This document shows, piece by piece, positions 27,354 to 36,558 of a DNA stretch of 64,000 nt. Origin of the DNA: Halobacillus dabanensis (GTDB lineage Bacteria > Bacillota > Bacilli > Bacillales > Halobacillaceae); NCBI RefSeq assembly GCF_900114165.1, contig NZ_FOSB01000001.1, positions 62,001 through 126,000 of the forward strand, written 5' to 3'. The position numbers were made by a program, and so were the translations under genes. Numbering within the stretch: the first letter of the stretch is position 1; each line of letters begins with the position of its first letter. The notes beneath the pieces were generated by a model. That model made no database searches. It had not been told where the DNA came from and saw only the letters and a list, made by a program, of their open reading frames with translations.

Positions 27354-28316
27354 ATGAGTCTTAGCCAATTATACAAATGGATTGGGCTTGTGGTTGTGGG
27401 TGCTCTGTTGATCGTGGCATTGATTACCACATGGTACACCGTCGATGAGTCCGAACAGGCGGTTGTCTTAACGTTCGGAAAAGCGGAAGAGGGTATCACT
27501 GATCCAGGTCTGCACTTCAAGATGCCTTGGCCGGTCCAGGAAGTGGAAAAAATGTCCAAAGAAACATTCAGCCTGGATTTTGGTTTTAATGATAATGGAG
27601 ACGAAACAGATAAAGTAACCATGATTACAGGGGACGATATGATTCTTCAAGCAGATCTTGTAGTCCAGTGGAAAATCACCGAACCAGCAGCCTACTTGTT
27701 CGCTTCTGAAGATCCAGAGCAAGTTCTTTTCAATGCTACTTCTTCCTCTTTGAGAGGCGTGATTGGTAGTAGTGAAATTGACGAAGCTTTAACTTCAGGA
27801 AAAGCAGAAATCGAAAATGAGGTAAGGGAGAATTTGGTTCAGTTAATTGACAGTTATGAAATCGGCCTATCGATTATAGATGTTCGACTCCAAGAGGTAG
27901 ATCTTCCTAATCAAGAAGTTCGGCAAGCATTCACAAAGGTTACGGATGCTCGTGAACAAAAACAAAGTAAGGTTAATGAAGCAGAAAAATATGCTAACCA
28001 GAAGCGTGAAGAAGCACTTGGAGAGAAAGATGCAATCATGCAGCGTGCAGAAGGAGCCAAAGTCGAAAGAGTCCAAAATGCAACGGGGGCTGTATCCAGT
28101 TTTACCGCACTGTTAGAAGAGTATCAGGGTAATGAAGCAATCACCCGTGAGCGTTTAGTTATGGAGACCTTAGAGCAAGTACTTCCTCAAGCAAATGTCT
28201 ACATTATGAATGATGATGGAAATACGATGAAATACTTACCTCTCAACCAGGGAAATATCCAACAAAATGTTGTTCCTCCATCGGAGAATGACGGTGAGGA
28301 GAGTGAAGAATCATGA
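27354..28316 (+). CDS. hflK: FtsH protease modulator HflK
   Basis: A 320-residue SPFH/prohibitin-family membrane protein. It has one N-terminal helix (about residues 9-28), an SPFH domain (about 30-210, with E-Q-A-V-V-L-T-F-G) and a charged coiled-coil (about 200-260). HflK and HflC form a large complex around the FtsH protease in E. coli; the role in Bacillaceae is less known, and B. subtilis lacks clear copies. The ATG follows AAAGGGG. It overlaps hflC by four bases (ATGA). Confidence 0.9.
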   Translation: MSLSQLYKWIGLVVVGALLIVALITTWYTVDESEQAVVLTFGKAEEGITDPGLHFKMPWPVQEVEKMSKETFSLDFGFNDNGDETDKVTMITGDDMILQADLVVQWKITEPAAYLFASEDPEQVLFNATSSSLRGVIGSSEIDEALTSGKAEIENEVRENLVQLIDSYEIGLSIIDVRLQEVDLPNQEVRQAFTKVTDAREQKQSKVNEAEKYANQKREEALGEKDAIMQRAEGAKVERVQNATGAVSSFTALLEEYQGNEAITRERLVMETLEQVLPQANVYIMNDDGNTMKYLPLNQGNIQQNVVPPSENDGEESEES

Positions 28317-29239
28317 ATGATAGCATACACAAAGAAAATGAAAAGCAGCAAAAAGATTTAAAAAAGTATATAAAAGCCGGGGTGGTCCTGGTCATTTCTA
28401 TCAGTATTGTTTTACTAGCATTAAGCTCTATGGTCATTGCGAAGGAGGGGGAATACAAAGTTGTCCGTCAATTTGGTGATGTTGTACGGATACACGAAAA
28501 TCCAGGATTAAAGTTCAAGGTGCCGTTAATCCAGGAGGTTTCCACTTTGTCTAAGAAGAAAATGGTATACGATGTGGATGAAAAAGAAATTACTACACTT
28601 GATAAGAAACGTATGATCATAGATAATTATGCGATTTGGAGTATATCTGATCCCGAAAAAATGATTTCTAATGCAAGAACGGAGATCAATGCAGAAGCCA
28701 GAATGGGAGAGTTTATTTTTTCTATCGTTCGCTCTGAATTAGGGAAAATGAACTTTTCCGAAATCATAAATGAGGAGGAAAGTTCCAGGGGTGTATTGAA
28801 TGAAGAGATTACCACTAAAGTTAACCAATACTTAGAAAGAGATAACTATGGTGTCGTAGTGGACGATGTGCGAATTAAGCGATCTGATTTACCTGAAGCC
28901 AATGAAGAAGCAGTCTTCAATCAAATGATTACAGATCGCGAAAAGATAGCCCAACAGTATTTGTCAGAAGGGGAAGCAGATAAAAGCAGAATCAGAGCAC
29001 AGGTCGACAGGGAAGTTCAGGAAATGTTATCAACAGCACGAGCGGATGCTGAGAAAATTCGTTCGGAAGGGGAGCAAGAAGCTGCAAAGATTTATAATGA
29101 TGCATTTTCTCAAGATCCAGAGTTCTACCAGCTTTATCGAACACTTGAATCTTATAAGGAAACGATCGATGGGGAAACCACCATCATTTTGCCACAGGAT
29201 TCACCATATGCTGAATTGTTATTAGGTTATTTCGAATAA
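28313..29239 (+). CDS. hflC: FtsH protease modulator HflC
   Basis: A 308-residue SPFH protein, paralogous to HflK. One helix (about residues 21-42), then E-G-E-Y-K-V-V-R-Q-F-G at the start of the SPFH domain, and a coiled coil (about 200-270) rich in E-A-D-K-S-R-I-type repeats. It ends with the typical D-S-P-Y-A-E-L-L segment. It is co-translated with hflK and is expected to form the alternating HflKC ring at the membrane. Confidence 0.9.
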   Translation: MNDSIHKENEKQQKDLKKYIKAGVVLVISISIVLLALSSMVIAKEGEYKVVRQFGDVVRIHENPGLKFKVPLIQEVSTLSKKKMVYDVDEKEITTLDKKRMIIDNYAIWSISDPEKMISNARTEINAEARMGEFIFSIVRSELGKMNFSEIINEEESSRGVLNEEITTKVNQYLERDNYGVVVDDVRIKRSDLPEANEEAVFNQMITDREKIAQQYLSEGEADKSRIRAQVDREVQEMLSTARADAEKIRSEGEQEAAKIYNDAFSQDPEFYQLYRTLESYKETIDGETTIILPQDSPYAELLLGYFE

Positions 29240-29248
29240 TAGAGAATG

Positions 29249-29304
29249 CGCGCCTTTTTCCTCTCTACTGCAATCATGGTAGAATGATGAAAAAGGCGTT
29301 TTGT
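29249..29304 (+). terminator. Terminator after hflC
   Basis: CGCCTTTTTC (29251-29260) pairs with GAAAAAGGCG (29289-29298), followed by TTTTGT. The 28-base loop contains an inner CTAC/GTAG pairing. Confidence 0.7.
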
Positions 29305-29386
29305 ATATCGTATTGGATCCGATACTAGTTAGATTTTACAGCGATTCATATTTTTCAGATCGCTATTTCATAAGAGGAGTGAGCCT

Positions 29387-32026
29387 ATGGCTGAAAAGGT
29401 AGTATTGATTGATGGGAATAGTATTGCATACCGGGCGTTTTTTGCATTACCGTTATTGAACAATGATAAAGGTGTTTACACAAACGCGGTTTACGGTTTT
29501 ACTACGATGTTGTTGAAAATTTTAGAAGAAGATCGACCAGATCATCTTTTAGTCGCTTTTGATGCGGGTAAAACAACGTTTCGCCATAAAACCTATGAGG
29601 ATTATAAAGGTGGTCGTCAAAAGACACCTTCGGAACTGTCAGAGCAATTTCCTGTTCTTAAAGAGTTATTAGATGCATTTGAAGTTAACTATTATCAATT
29701 AGAGAATTATGAGGCTGACGATATAATCGGGACATTAGCGACACAAGCAGGGCAAAAGGGATTGGATGTCAAGGTGATTTCTGGGGATAAAGATCTTCTA
29801 CAGTTAGTCAATGACCAGGTGACGGTCAGCTTGACGAAAAAAGGAATCACGAATGTCGATACATATACTCCTGATTTCTTATTGGAAAAAATGGAAGTTC
29901 GCCCCGATCAAATTATTGACTTGAAAGCATTGATGGGTGATAGCTCCGACAACATCCCTGGAGTACCGGGGGTAGGGGAGAAAACAGCTGTCAAATTACT
30001 GAAGCAGTTTGATACATTGGACAACCTGTATGAGAATCTTGGAGAAGTTAGTGGAAAGAAATTAAAAGAGAAGCTTGAAATAAATGAAGAAGATGCTCGT
30101 ATGAGTAAACAGCTCGTAACTATTGAACGAGAAGCCCCTATTGAAATCGATGTAAAGGACATTTCTTATCAAGGGTATCAAACGCAAAAGGTCAGTCAGT
30201 TTTTTAAAGAGCTTGGATTCCAATCTCTTCTTTCCCGTGTCCAGGATGGAGGCGAAGGAACCGAAACGGAAGAAGTGTTGCCAGAGATTGAAGTAGAAGT
30301 AGTCGATGAGGTGACAGCCGATATGTTCACTGGAAAAGAGGCTGTTGTAATCGAGATGCTTTATGAAAATTATCACACTGCTCCGATAGAAGGAATAGCG
30401 ATCGTAAATAGTAATAAGAAATTTGTTCTGTCCATGGATAATGCCAAAGAGTCGAAAGTGTTCAAGGCATGGGTGGAGGATGAGAAGAAGGAGAAGTGGG
30501 TTTTTGATGCGAAACGCACCTCAGTAGCACTTATGCGATATGGAATGGATGTGAAAGGAATTTCTTTCGATCTGTTGCTTGCTTCCTATTTGCTAAATCC
30601 CTCTGAAAATAATCATGACATTCCAGCTATCGGCCATCGTATGGGAGAGACAGCGGTGAAATATGATGAAGAAGTGTATGGCAAGGGTGCCAAAATGAAA
30701 CGCCCAGAAGAAGATGTTGATTTTCATGCTCATATTGGCAGAAAAGCGGCTGCTTTATACAACATGAAGGAAGAAATGGAAAAACAATTAAGAGAGAATG
30801 AACAATATAATTTGTACAAGGAACTTGAAATGCCATTAGCTCTCATTCTGGCACGTATGGAACACAGGGGCGTCCGGGTAGATGTAGAGCGCCTTCAAGG
30901 GATGGGAGAAGAATTAGAAGAACGTCTGAACAAAGTAGAGCAGGAGATTTATGAATTAGCCGGAGAAAAGTTCAATTTGAACTCTCCTAAACAGCTTGGT
31001 CCTATCTTATTTGAAAAATTAGAACTACCTGTAATCAAAAAAACGAAGACAGGCTATTCAACTTCTGCTGATATATTGGAACAACTTAAGGATCAACATG
31101 AAATCATCCCGAAAATCCTTTTGAATCGACAGCTGAGGAAATTGAAATCCACTTATATTGAAGGTCTATTGAAAGTAGTCCACGATGAGACAGGTAAAAT
31201 TCATACTCGTTTCAATCAGGCATTGACACAAACAGGGCGATTAAGCTCTACGGATCCTAACTTGCAAAATATCCCGATCCGTTTGGAGGAAGGGCGGAAA
31301 ATCAGGCAGGCATTCGTTCCGTCTACAGAGGGGTGGATCATGTTTGCCAGTGACTATTCTCAGATTGAACTACGTGTACTTGCACATATCGCACAGGACG
31401 AAAAGCTTATGCAAGCATTCAAAGATGGCGAGGATATCCATACTCAAACGGCGAGTGAAGTATTTGGTGTCACCAGAGATGAAGTAACAAGTGAGATGCG
31501 GAGACAAGCGAAAGCTGTTAACTTCGGAATCGTTTATGGAATAAGTGATTATGGGCTATCCCAAAGCCTTGGTATAACAAGAAAAGAAGCGCAGGCGTTT
31601 ATTGATAAGTATTTTGAAAGCTATCCTGGCGTGAAAGCTTATATGGATGAAACCGTGCGGGAAGCCAAAGATACAGGATATGTAAAAACTTTTATGAACC
31701 GCAGACGATACCTTCCGGATATCAAGAGTCGCAACTTTAATAAGCGCAGCTTTGCTGAAAGAACGGCGATGAATACACCTATTCAGGGAAGTGCAGCAGA
31801 TATAATCAAAAAAGCAATGATTGATTTAGAAGATCGCCTGCAACAAGAAAATTTACAAGCAAGGGTTTTACTACAAGTGCACGATGAACTGATAATAGAA
31901 GCACCAAAGGAAGAGATTCGTACACTTGAAGAAATCGTCGCATCCGTCATGGAAAATACCGTTGAATTGGACGTTCCGCTTAAAGTGGACTCCTCCTACG
32001 GAGATACATGGTACGATGCAAAGTAA
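29387..32026 (+). CDS. polA: DNA polymerase I
   Basis: An 879-residue repair and Okazaki-fragment polymerase. The N-terminal 5'-3' exonuclease (about residues 1-290) starts L-I-D-G-N-S-I-A-Y-R-A-F and holds Y-E-A-D-D and G-D-S-S-D-N-I-P-G-V. The middle domain (about 300-470) lacks the carboxylates of a 3'-5' exonuclease, as in other Bacillus PolA. The polymerase domain has motif A S-D-Y-S-Q-I-E-L-R, motif B R-R-Q-A-K-A-V-N-F-G-I-V-Y-G and motif C Q-V-H-D-E-L. mutM follows after 15 bases, linking it to base-excision repair. Confidence 0.97.
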   Translation: MAEKVVLIDGNSIAYRAFFALPLLNNDKGVYTNAVYGFTTMLLKILEEDRPDHLLVAFDAGKTTFRHKTYEDYKGGRQKTPSELSEQFPVLKELLDAFEVNYYQLENYEADDIIGTLATQAGQKGLDVKVISGDKDLLQLVNDQVTVSLTKKGITNVDTYTPDFLLEKMEVRPDQIIDLKALMGDSSDNIPGVPGVGEKTAVKLLKQFDTLDNLYENLGEVSGKKLKEKLEINEEDARMSKQLVTIEREAPIEIDVKDISYQGYQTQKVSQFFKELGFQSLLSRVQDGGEGTETEEVLPEIEVEVVDEVTADMFTGKEAVVIEMLYENYHTAPIEGIAIVNSNKKFVLSMDNAKESKVFKAWVEDEKKEKWVFDAKRTSVALMRYGMDVKGISFDLLLASYLLNPSENNHDIPAIGHRMGETAVKYDEEVYGKGAKMKRPEEDVDFHAHIGRKAAALYNMKEEMEKQLRENEQYNLYKELEMPLALILARMEHRGVRVDVERLQGMGEELEERLNKVEQEIYELAGEKFNLNSPKQLGPILFEKLELPVIKKTKTGYSTSADILEQLKDQHEIIPKILLNRQLRKLKSTYIEGLLKVVHDETGKIHTRFNQALTQTGRLSSTDPNLQNIPIRLEEGRKIRQAFVPSTEGWIMFASDYSQIELRVLAHIAQDEKLMQAFKDGEDIHTQTASEVFGVTRDEVTSEMRRQAKAVNFGIVYGISDYGLSQSLGITRKEAQAFIDKYFESYPGVKAYMDETVREAKDTGYVKTFMNRRRYLPDIKSRNFNKRSFAERTAMNTPIQGSAADIIKKAMIDLEDRLQQENLQARVLLQVHDELIIEAPKEEIRTLEEIVASVMENTVELDVPLKVDSSYGDTWYDAK

Positions 32027-32041
32027 GAGGAGAATGATCAC

Positions 32042-32881
32042 ATGCCAGAATTACCTGAAGTTGAAACCGTTAGGAAAACACTTAAACATCTTACCGTAGG
32101 AAAAGAAATTGAGAGAGTCTCGGTTTACTGGGGGAATATTATTAAGCGACCTCAAGATCCCCAGGGGTTCGGCCAGATGCTGATTGGTCAAACAATTGAA
32201 GATATCAGCCGTAAAGGGAAATTCCTTATTTTTCACTTGAATGACATAACTCTAGTCTCTCACTTGCGTATGGAGGGTAAGTTTGGAGTTTATGATAAGT
32301 CCATAGAAACACCGAAACATACCCATGTCGTTTTTCACTTCACTGATGCAACGGAGCTCCGTTATAACGATGTCCGTAAATTCGGAACCATGCATGTTTT
32401 TCCTAAAGGCACGGAAATGAAAAATAAGCCTTTAAATCAATTGGGCCCTGACCCTTTTGATGAGGCATTCACTTTGGATTATTTTTACAAAAAGCTTTCA
32501 AAAACATCAAGGAACATGAAATCCGTGTTACTGGATCAGTCTATAGTGGCTGGTCTTGGTAATATTTATGTGGATGAGGCTTTATTCAGAGCAGGTATTC
32601 ACCCTGAGCGTATCGCCAACACACTTACAAAAGCAGAAGTGGAAAAGGTTCGGGAAGCAAGTATCGCCGTTATCTTGGAAGCTATTGAACAAGGTGGCAC
32701 AACGATACGCTCCTACTTGAATAGCCAAGGAGAAATCGGGATGTTCCAGCAAAAACTCCGGGTATACGGTAAACAAGACAGCGAGTGTATACAATGCGGC
32801 TCCCTGATCACCAAATCGAAGGTCGGTGGTCGAGGGACCCATATATGCCCGTTATGCCAACCGTTACACACTCCTGGGTAA
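32042..32881 (+). CDS. mutM: Formamidopyrimidine-DNA glycosylase
   Basis: A 279-residue glycosylase/AP lyase that removes oxidised purines. The catalytic N-terminus P-E-L-P-E-V-E-T is intact, with Pro2 as nucleophile after Met removal and Glu3. The catalytic Lys lies in R-K-G-K-F-L. The C-terminal zinc finger has C-x2-C ... C-x2-C (C-I-Q-C and C-P-L-C). It follows polA closely and precedes ytaF and coaE, the usual Bacillus order. Confidence 0.97.
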   Translation: MPELPEVETVRKTLKHLTVGKEIERVSVYWGNIIKRPQDPQGFGQMLIGQTIEDISRKGKFLIFHLNDITLVSHLRMEGKFGVYDKSIETPKHTHVVFHFTDATELRYNDVRKFGTMHVFPKGTEMKNKPLNQLGPDPFDEAFTLDYFYKKLSKTSRNMKSVLLDQSIVAGLGNIYVDEALFRAGIHPERIANTLTKAEVEKVREASIAVILEAIEQGGTTIRSYLNSQGEIGMFQQKLRVYGKQDSECIQCGSLITKSKVGGRGTHICPLCQPLHTPG

Positions 32882-32929
32882 ATCCCCATATACTATCCCA
32901 CAGCTTAAGACATAAAGGTGTGGAAATGT

Positions 32930-33526
32930 ATGGGGATTGGTATGTTTATTTTCTTATTTGTTACCGCAGTAAGCATCGATAGTTTTGGAATCGGCTGTGT
33001 TTTAGGATTGAAAAAAGTTGGCCTAACCATGAAAGGAGTACTCTTGATTGCCGGTTTGTCTGGCATTATGTTTCTTCTTTCCTCCTTTTTCGGTCACTTA
33101 CTCGTCCAATTTGTGGCAGCTGATGCTGCGGAACGAGTGGGAGCGCTTGCGCTAATAGGAATAGGGATATATTTTTTATGGCAATTTTTTAAAAAAGAAA
33201 AAGTATCAGAGCGAGAGCCTTGGCTGAATCCGACGAAGGTGTTGAATGATCCAGTTGCCGCCGATGTGGATCGGTCAGGAGGAATACAAGGGAAAGAAGT
33301 GTGGTTGTTAGGAGCAGCTCTATCTCTTGATACGATTGGGGCGGGAATCAGTGGAGCATTGATTGGAATTCCCACGTTTTTTACGGCGGTCATGATTGCA
33401 GCTTCGACTTTCATCATGCTTGCCTGTGGAATCCTTAGTGGTAAGAAACTAAGTGATAAGGCCGAGAGCCTATCCATATTACCTGGAGTTTTATTGATCA
33501 TCATTGGTTTAATTAAGTTATCATAA
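32930..33526 (+). CDS. ytaF: Sporulation membrane protein YtaF
   Basis: A 198-residue protein with about six membrane helices in two halves, each with a conserved acidic signature (V-S-I-D-S-F-G-I-G near residue 14; S-L-D-T-I-G-A-G near 141), as in MntP/LysE-like families. YtaF is annotated as a sporulation membrane protein; its transport substrate, if any, is unknown. The ATG at 32930 is 9 bases from AAAGGTG; an in-frame GTG at 32918 overlaps that site. It lies between mutM and coaE. Confidence 0.85.
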   Translation: MGIGMFIFLFVTAVSIDSFGIGCVLGLKKVGLTMKGVLLIAGLSGIMFLLSSFFGHLLVQFVAADAAERVGALALIGIGIYFLWQFFKKEKVSEREPWLNPTKVLNDPVAADVDRSGGIQGKEVWLLGAALSLDTIGAGISGALIGIPTFFTAVMIAASTFIMLACGILSGKKLSDKAESLSILPGVLLIIIGLIKLS

Positions 33527-33540
33527 AGGGGGGAGTAAGG

Positions 33541-34140
33541 ATGACCTTAGTCATTGGACTCACAGGAAGTATAGCAAGTGGAAAAAGTACAGTTGCCAAA
33601 ATGTTCAGGGAAATGGAGATTCCCGTCATTGACGCAGACCAAATCTCAAAGGATGTTGTAGAGCCAGGGCAAGCGGCCTACGAAGAAATCGTCCACCATT
33701 TCGGTGAAACTATATTGCAGGAAGACGGAAGAATAGACAGAAAGAAATTAGGCCAAATCATTTTTGCTGATGAAGAACAAAGAAACCAATTGAACAGCAT
33801 CGTGCACCCGAGGGTAAGACAAGAGATGATTAATCGCCGAGAATACTATAAACAAAAACAATATGCTGCGGTTGTTCTTGATATCCCATTACTCTATGAA
33901 AGCAACCTGACTGATTATGTTGAAAAAACATTGGTTGTCTATGTTGATGAAAACACCCAACTAGAAAGGTTAATGGAAAGAGATCAGTCAGGGGAGGAAG
34001 ATGCTAAAGATCGCATTCAATCACAAATGCCTCTCAATAAGAAAGCGGGTTTGGCAGATGCGGTCATTAATAATAATGGGTCTATAGAAGAAAGTTATCG
34101 ACAATTAAAAGACATACTTCACGATTGGAATATCGTATAA
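33541..34140 (+). CDS. coaE: Dephospho-CoA kinase
   Basis: A 199-residue P-loop kinase catalysing the last step of coenzyme A synthesis. The Walker A motif is G-L-T-G-S-I-A-S-G-K-S-T (residues 6-17). The D-A-D-Q-I segment (about 35) and the lid D-I-P-L-L-Y-E (about 116) are typical. AAAGGGGGGAG precedes the ATG. It ends at a perfect terminator. Confidence 0.95.
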   Translation: MTLVIGLTGSIASGKSTVAKMFREMEIPVIDADQISKDVVEPGQAAYEEIVHHFGETILQEDGRIDRKKLGQIIFADEEQRNQLNSIVHPRVRQEMINRREYYKQKQYAAVVLDIPLLYESNLTDYVEKTLVVYVDENTQLERLMERDQSGEEDAKDRIQSQMPLNKKAGLADAVINNNGSIEESYRQLKDILHDWNIV

Positions 34141-34171
34141 TAACACGTCTGGGCAGACGTGTTATTTTTTT
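34139..34171 (+). terminator. Terminator after coaE
   Basis: AATAACACGTCT (34139-34150) and AGACGTGTTATT (34155-34166) are perfect complements around GGGC, followed by T run. Confidence 0.92.
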
Positions 34172-34192
34172 ATGAGAAGTTAACATTTCTTC

Positions 34193-34220
34193 TGTAAAAT
34201 CGTTTACAATATGTTATACT
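34193..34220 (+). promoter_or_regulatory. gapB promoter with CcpN-type box and an upstream dyad
   Basis: TATACT (34215-34220) is the likely -10. It lies inside TATGTTATACT (34210-34220), which fits the CcpN consensus TRTGHYATAYW at every position as I recall it. Just upstream, TGTAAA-ATCG-TTTACA (34193-34208) is a perfect dyad covering the -35 region. CcpN represses gapB during glycolytic growth in B. subtilis. No good -35 hexamer is visible. Confidence 0.55.
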
Positions 34221-34270
34221 ATTTCTGAAAATGAGTCATAAAGTATATCACATATATAGGGGGCTGGAAC

Positions 34271-35305
34271 ATGAGGAAGACAAAGATCGCCATTAATGGT
34301 TTGGGTAGGATTGGTCGCATGGTTTTCAGAAAGGCTGTTATTGATGAAGCAATGGATTTGGTTGCTGTCAATGCGAGTTATCCAGCTGAAACGATTGCAC
34401 ATATGTTGAAATATGATAGTGTCCACGGTCGTTTCGACGGGGAGATCAAGGTAGTTGGAAACGATTTAACCGTAAATGGTAAGAAAGTCAAACTTTGTTC
34501 AACGCGTAACCCTTTAGAACTTCCGTGGAATGAGTTGGATGTAGACATAGTCATAGAAGCGACGGGGAAATTCAAAACTAAGGAAGATGCGGGCCTCCAT
34601 ATCGAAGCAGGAGCGAAAAAAGTCATTATAACAGCTCCCGGTAAAGAAGTGGATAAAACCATTGTGATGGGTGTCAATGAAGAAACATACTCTCCAGGAA
34701 GCCATGATGTAATTTCGAATGCTTCCTGTACTACAAACTGCTTGGCTCCTGTCGTCAAAGTATTAGAAGACGAATTCGGGATTGAAAATGGCTTGATGAC
34801 AACGGTTCACTCATTTACTAATGATCAGAAGAACCTAGATAACCCTCATAAAGATTTGCGCAGAGCACGTGGATGTACCCAGTCCATTATTCCGACTTCA
34901 ACTGGAGCGGCAAAGGCACTTGGAGAAGTGATTCCTACACTGAAAGGAAAACTGAACGGAATGGCATTGAGGGTTCCGACGCCTAATGTTTCTCTCGTCG
35001 ACCTGGTTGTCGATTTAAAAAAAGAAGTTACAGCTGAAGAAGTGAACGAAGTATTTTCATTGATGGCACAGGGAAAAATGAAAGGGATACTAGAATACAG
35101 CGATGAACCTCTGGTTTCCATTGACTACACAACTTCTTCATCATCCGCCATCATAGATGGTTTATCAACTCAAGTAATTGATGACCGTAAAGTGAAAGTA
35201 CTTGCCTGGTACGATAACGAGTGGGGATATTCTTGTCGTGTAGTGGATTTAGCGAAGTATGTAGGGGATTTGATGAAACAGCAAAAGACAGCCCGGGTCT
35301 CCTGA
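34271..35305 (+). CDS. gapB: Gluconeogenic glyceraldehyde-3-phosphate dehydrogenase GapB
   Basis: A 344-residue GAPDH. The Rossmann motif is N-G-L-G-R-I-G-R (residues 9-16), and the catalytic Cys lies in S-N-A-S-C-T-T-N-C (about residue 155). Where NAD-type GapA enzymes have Asp after the second strand, this one has A-V-N-A-S-Y, as in NADP-using GapB. GapB works in the gluconeogenic direction. The neighbouring speD gene and the CcpN-type box at its promoter agree with the GapB assignment. Confidence 0.93.
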   Translation: MRKTKIAINGLGRIGRMVFRKAVIDEAMDLVAVNASYPAETIAHMLKYDSVHGRFDGEIKVVGNDLTVNGKKVKLCSTRNPLELPWNELDVDIVIEATGKFKTKEDAGLHIEAGAKKVIITAPGKEVDKTIVMGVNEETYSPGSHDVISNASCTTNCLAPVVKVLEDEFGIENGLMTTVHSFTNDQKNLDNPHKDLRRARGCTQSIIPTSTGAAKALGEVIPTLKGKLNGMALRVPTPNVSLVDLVVDLKKEVTAEEVNEVFSLMAQGKMKGILEYSDEPLVSIDYTTSSSSAIIDGLSTQVIDDRKVKVLAWYDNEWGYSCRVVDLAKYVGDLMKQQKTARVS

Positions 35306-35549
35306 TATAAAGGCATCCATTGTATTTCATACTAGGATGGAATATTAAATAATCTCTCTAATTGCGGGGGAAAATATATCTTGCAAATTGGGGATAAACC
35401 ATATATACTTTCTTTTGAACTTCTGAATTTCACATATATTCATGTCTACTCAAAGGGTTAGGACCTCTCAGGACTAACTTTCCCCCGTGGTAGTTCATGG
35501 CTGTTATTTCAGAAGAGAAGAAGTGAATGTACAAAGGGGGATCCTAGAT

Positions 35550-35927
35550 ATGGATACAATGGGAAGACATGTACTTGCAGAATTATGGAATTGTAATGAA
35601 GAAAAATTGAACGATATGACGTATATAGAACAAGTCTTTGTAGATGCTGCCCTTAGAGCGGGTGCCGAAGTAAGGGAAGTTGCTTTTCATAAATTTGCTC
35701 CCCATGGAGTAAGTGGAGTTGTAATTATTTCTGAATCACATTTGACGATCCACAGTTTTCCTGAACATGGATATGCCAGTATAGATGTGTACACATGTGG
35801 AGATCGTATTGATCCTAATGTTGCTGCTCAGTATATTGTAGATGCTCTGGAAGCAGGGAAAAATGAAACGGTAGAAGTACCAAGAGGTATGGGCCCTGTA
35901 GGAGTACAGGAGTCTCGTGCTTTATAA
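35550..35927 (+). CDS. speD: S-adenosylmethionine decarboxylase proenzyme
   Basis: A 125-residue proenzyme that makes decarboxylated SAM for spermidine synthesis. Self-cleavage is expected between E62 and S63 (I-S-E-S-H-L-T-I-H), with Ser63 becoming the pyruvoyl group; the acid/base residues H68 and C83-type positions (I-H-S-F-P-E, Y-T-C-G) are present. The start M-D-T-M-G-R-H-V is chosen from family alignment and GGGGG about 10 bases upstream; an in-frame upstream start at 35487 is unlikely. It lies after gapB as in B. subtilis. The 240-base gap before it has no clear terminator. Confidence 0.95.
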   Translation: MDTMGRHVLAELWNCNEEKLNDMTYIEQVFVDAALRAGAEVREVAFHKFAPHGVSGVVIISESHLTIHSFPEHGYASIDVYTCGDRIDPNVAAQYIVDALEAGKNETVEVPRGMGPVGVQESRAL

Positions 35928-35937
35928 TGGATCATCG

Positions 35938-35972
35938 AGCCATGCAGGTCTTTCCTGCGTGGCTTTCTTTGT
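35938..35972 (+). terminator. Terminator after speD
   Basis: AGCCATGCAGG and CCTGCGTGGCT pair (one G-U) around TCTTT, followed by TTCTTTG. Confidence 0.8.
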
Positions 35973-36018
35973 GAATCAGGGAAGAATAAAAAAGTTGGGG
36001 GTTCTTGTTGGAAATATT

Positions 36019-36060
36019 AGCTGCAGCGCCTGGCGTCCTAGGCAATCGGCAATCCGCTTC
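36019..36060 (+). repeat. Short copy of a second repeat family
   Basis: The stretch starts AGCTGCAGCGCC, then TGGCGTC, and ends TCCGCTTC. These blocks occur in the same order in the reverse complement of 45887-45969, with extra sequence between them there. It resembles short intergenic repeats common in Bacillaceae. The rest of the 217-base speD-to-36145 gap holds only the speD terminator. Confidence 0.4.
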
Positions 36061-36144
36061 TTTTCTATATATCGTTTCTTATTTTTATAAGTCGTGTTAA
36101 AATATAGGGAGATTATGTCGAATGGAATTGAAGGGGTTAGGTAA

Positions 36145-36519
36145 GTGAAAGCATTTATTTCCAGGTATTTCAGTAATCATTCCGAAACGAGTGAACAGCA
36201 TAAGGATTCAGCACTTGTTACACACTATTATAAAGCAAAGCACGATGATCTTTTCCGCGCAGTGGAAGAACTTTTTTCTGCACCTTCTGAAATCATCGCT
36301 AGTTCTAAAGAGCGTGGAGAGCTAACGGTTAAATACAAAGGAAAGCGACGCGCATTCGTGGTGGTGACAATAATTATGGTACGTCCATTTCGGACAGCCG
36401 TCGATTTTTCAGTCACGACAGATTCAGGCGGACCTGTGGATTTGGGTTACAGTCGGAATTTGATTGCACACTTTTATGAAAAACTGGACAGCCAGTTCAC
36501 TACTACCGATCCGTCCTAA
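36145..36519 (+). CDS. Conserved hypothetical cytosolic protein upstream of nrdR
   Basis: A 124-residue soluble protein with no membrane helix or known catalytic motif. It has a hydrophilic N-terminus, then an alpha/beta domain (V-K-Y-K-G-K-R-R-A-F-V-V-V-T, V-D-F-S-V-T-T). B. subtilis also has a small gene between speD and nrdR, but I cannot confirm homology by eye. The GTG start follows AAGGGG at about 9 bases. The stop is 39 bases before nrdR, so co-transcription is likely. Confidence 0.65.
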   Translation: MKAFISRYFSNHSETSEQHKDSALVTHYYKAKHDDLFRAVEELFSAPSEIIASSKERGELTVKYKGKRRAFVVVTIIMVRPFRTAVDFSVTTDSGGPVDLGYSRNLIAHFYEKLDSQFTTTDPS

Positions 36520-36558
36520 TGAGAGGTCGAAACGAAGACGATGTGGAGTTGATCTAAC

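Noticed and set aside
27161-27622. Minus-strand open frame of 153 codons across the hflK start
   Set aside because: Antisense shadow of hflK extended into AT-rich intergenic DNA; no start signal.
35306-35549. SAM riboswitch or terminator in the gapB-speD gap
   Set aside because: Only a weak GTTAG/CTAAC pairing near 35457-35478 is present; no S-box signature or T run.
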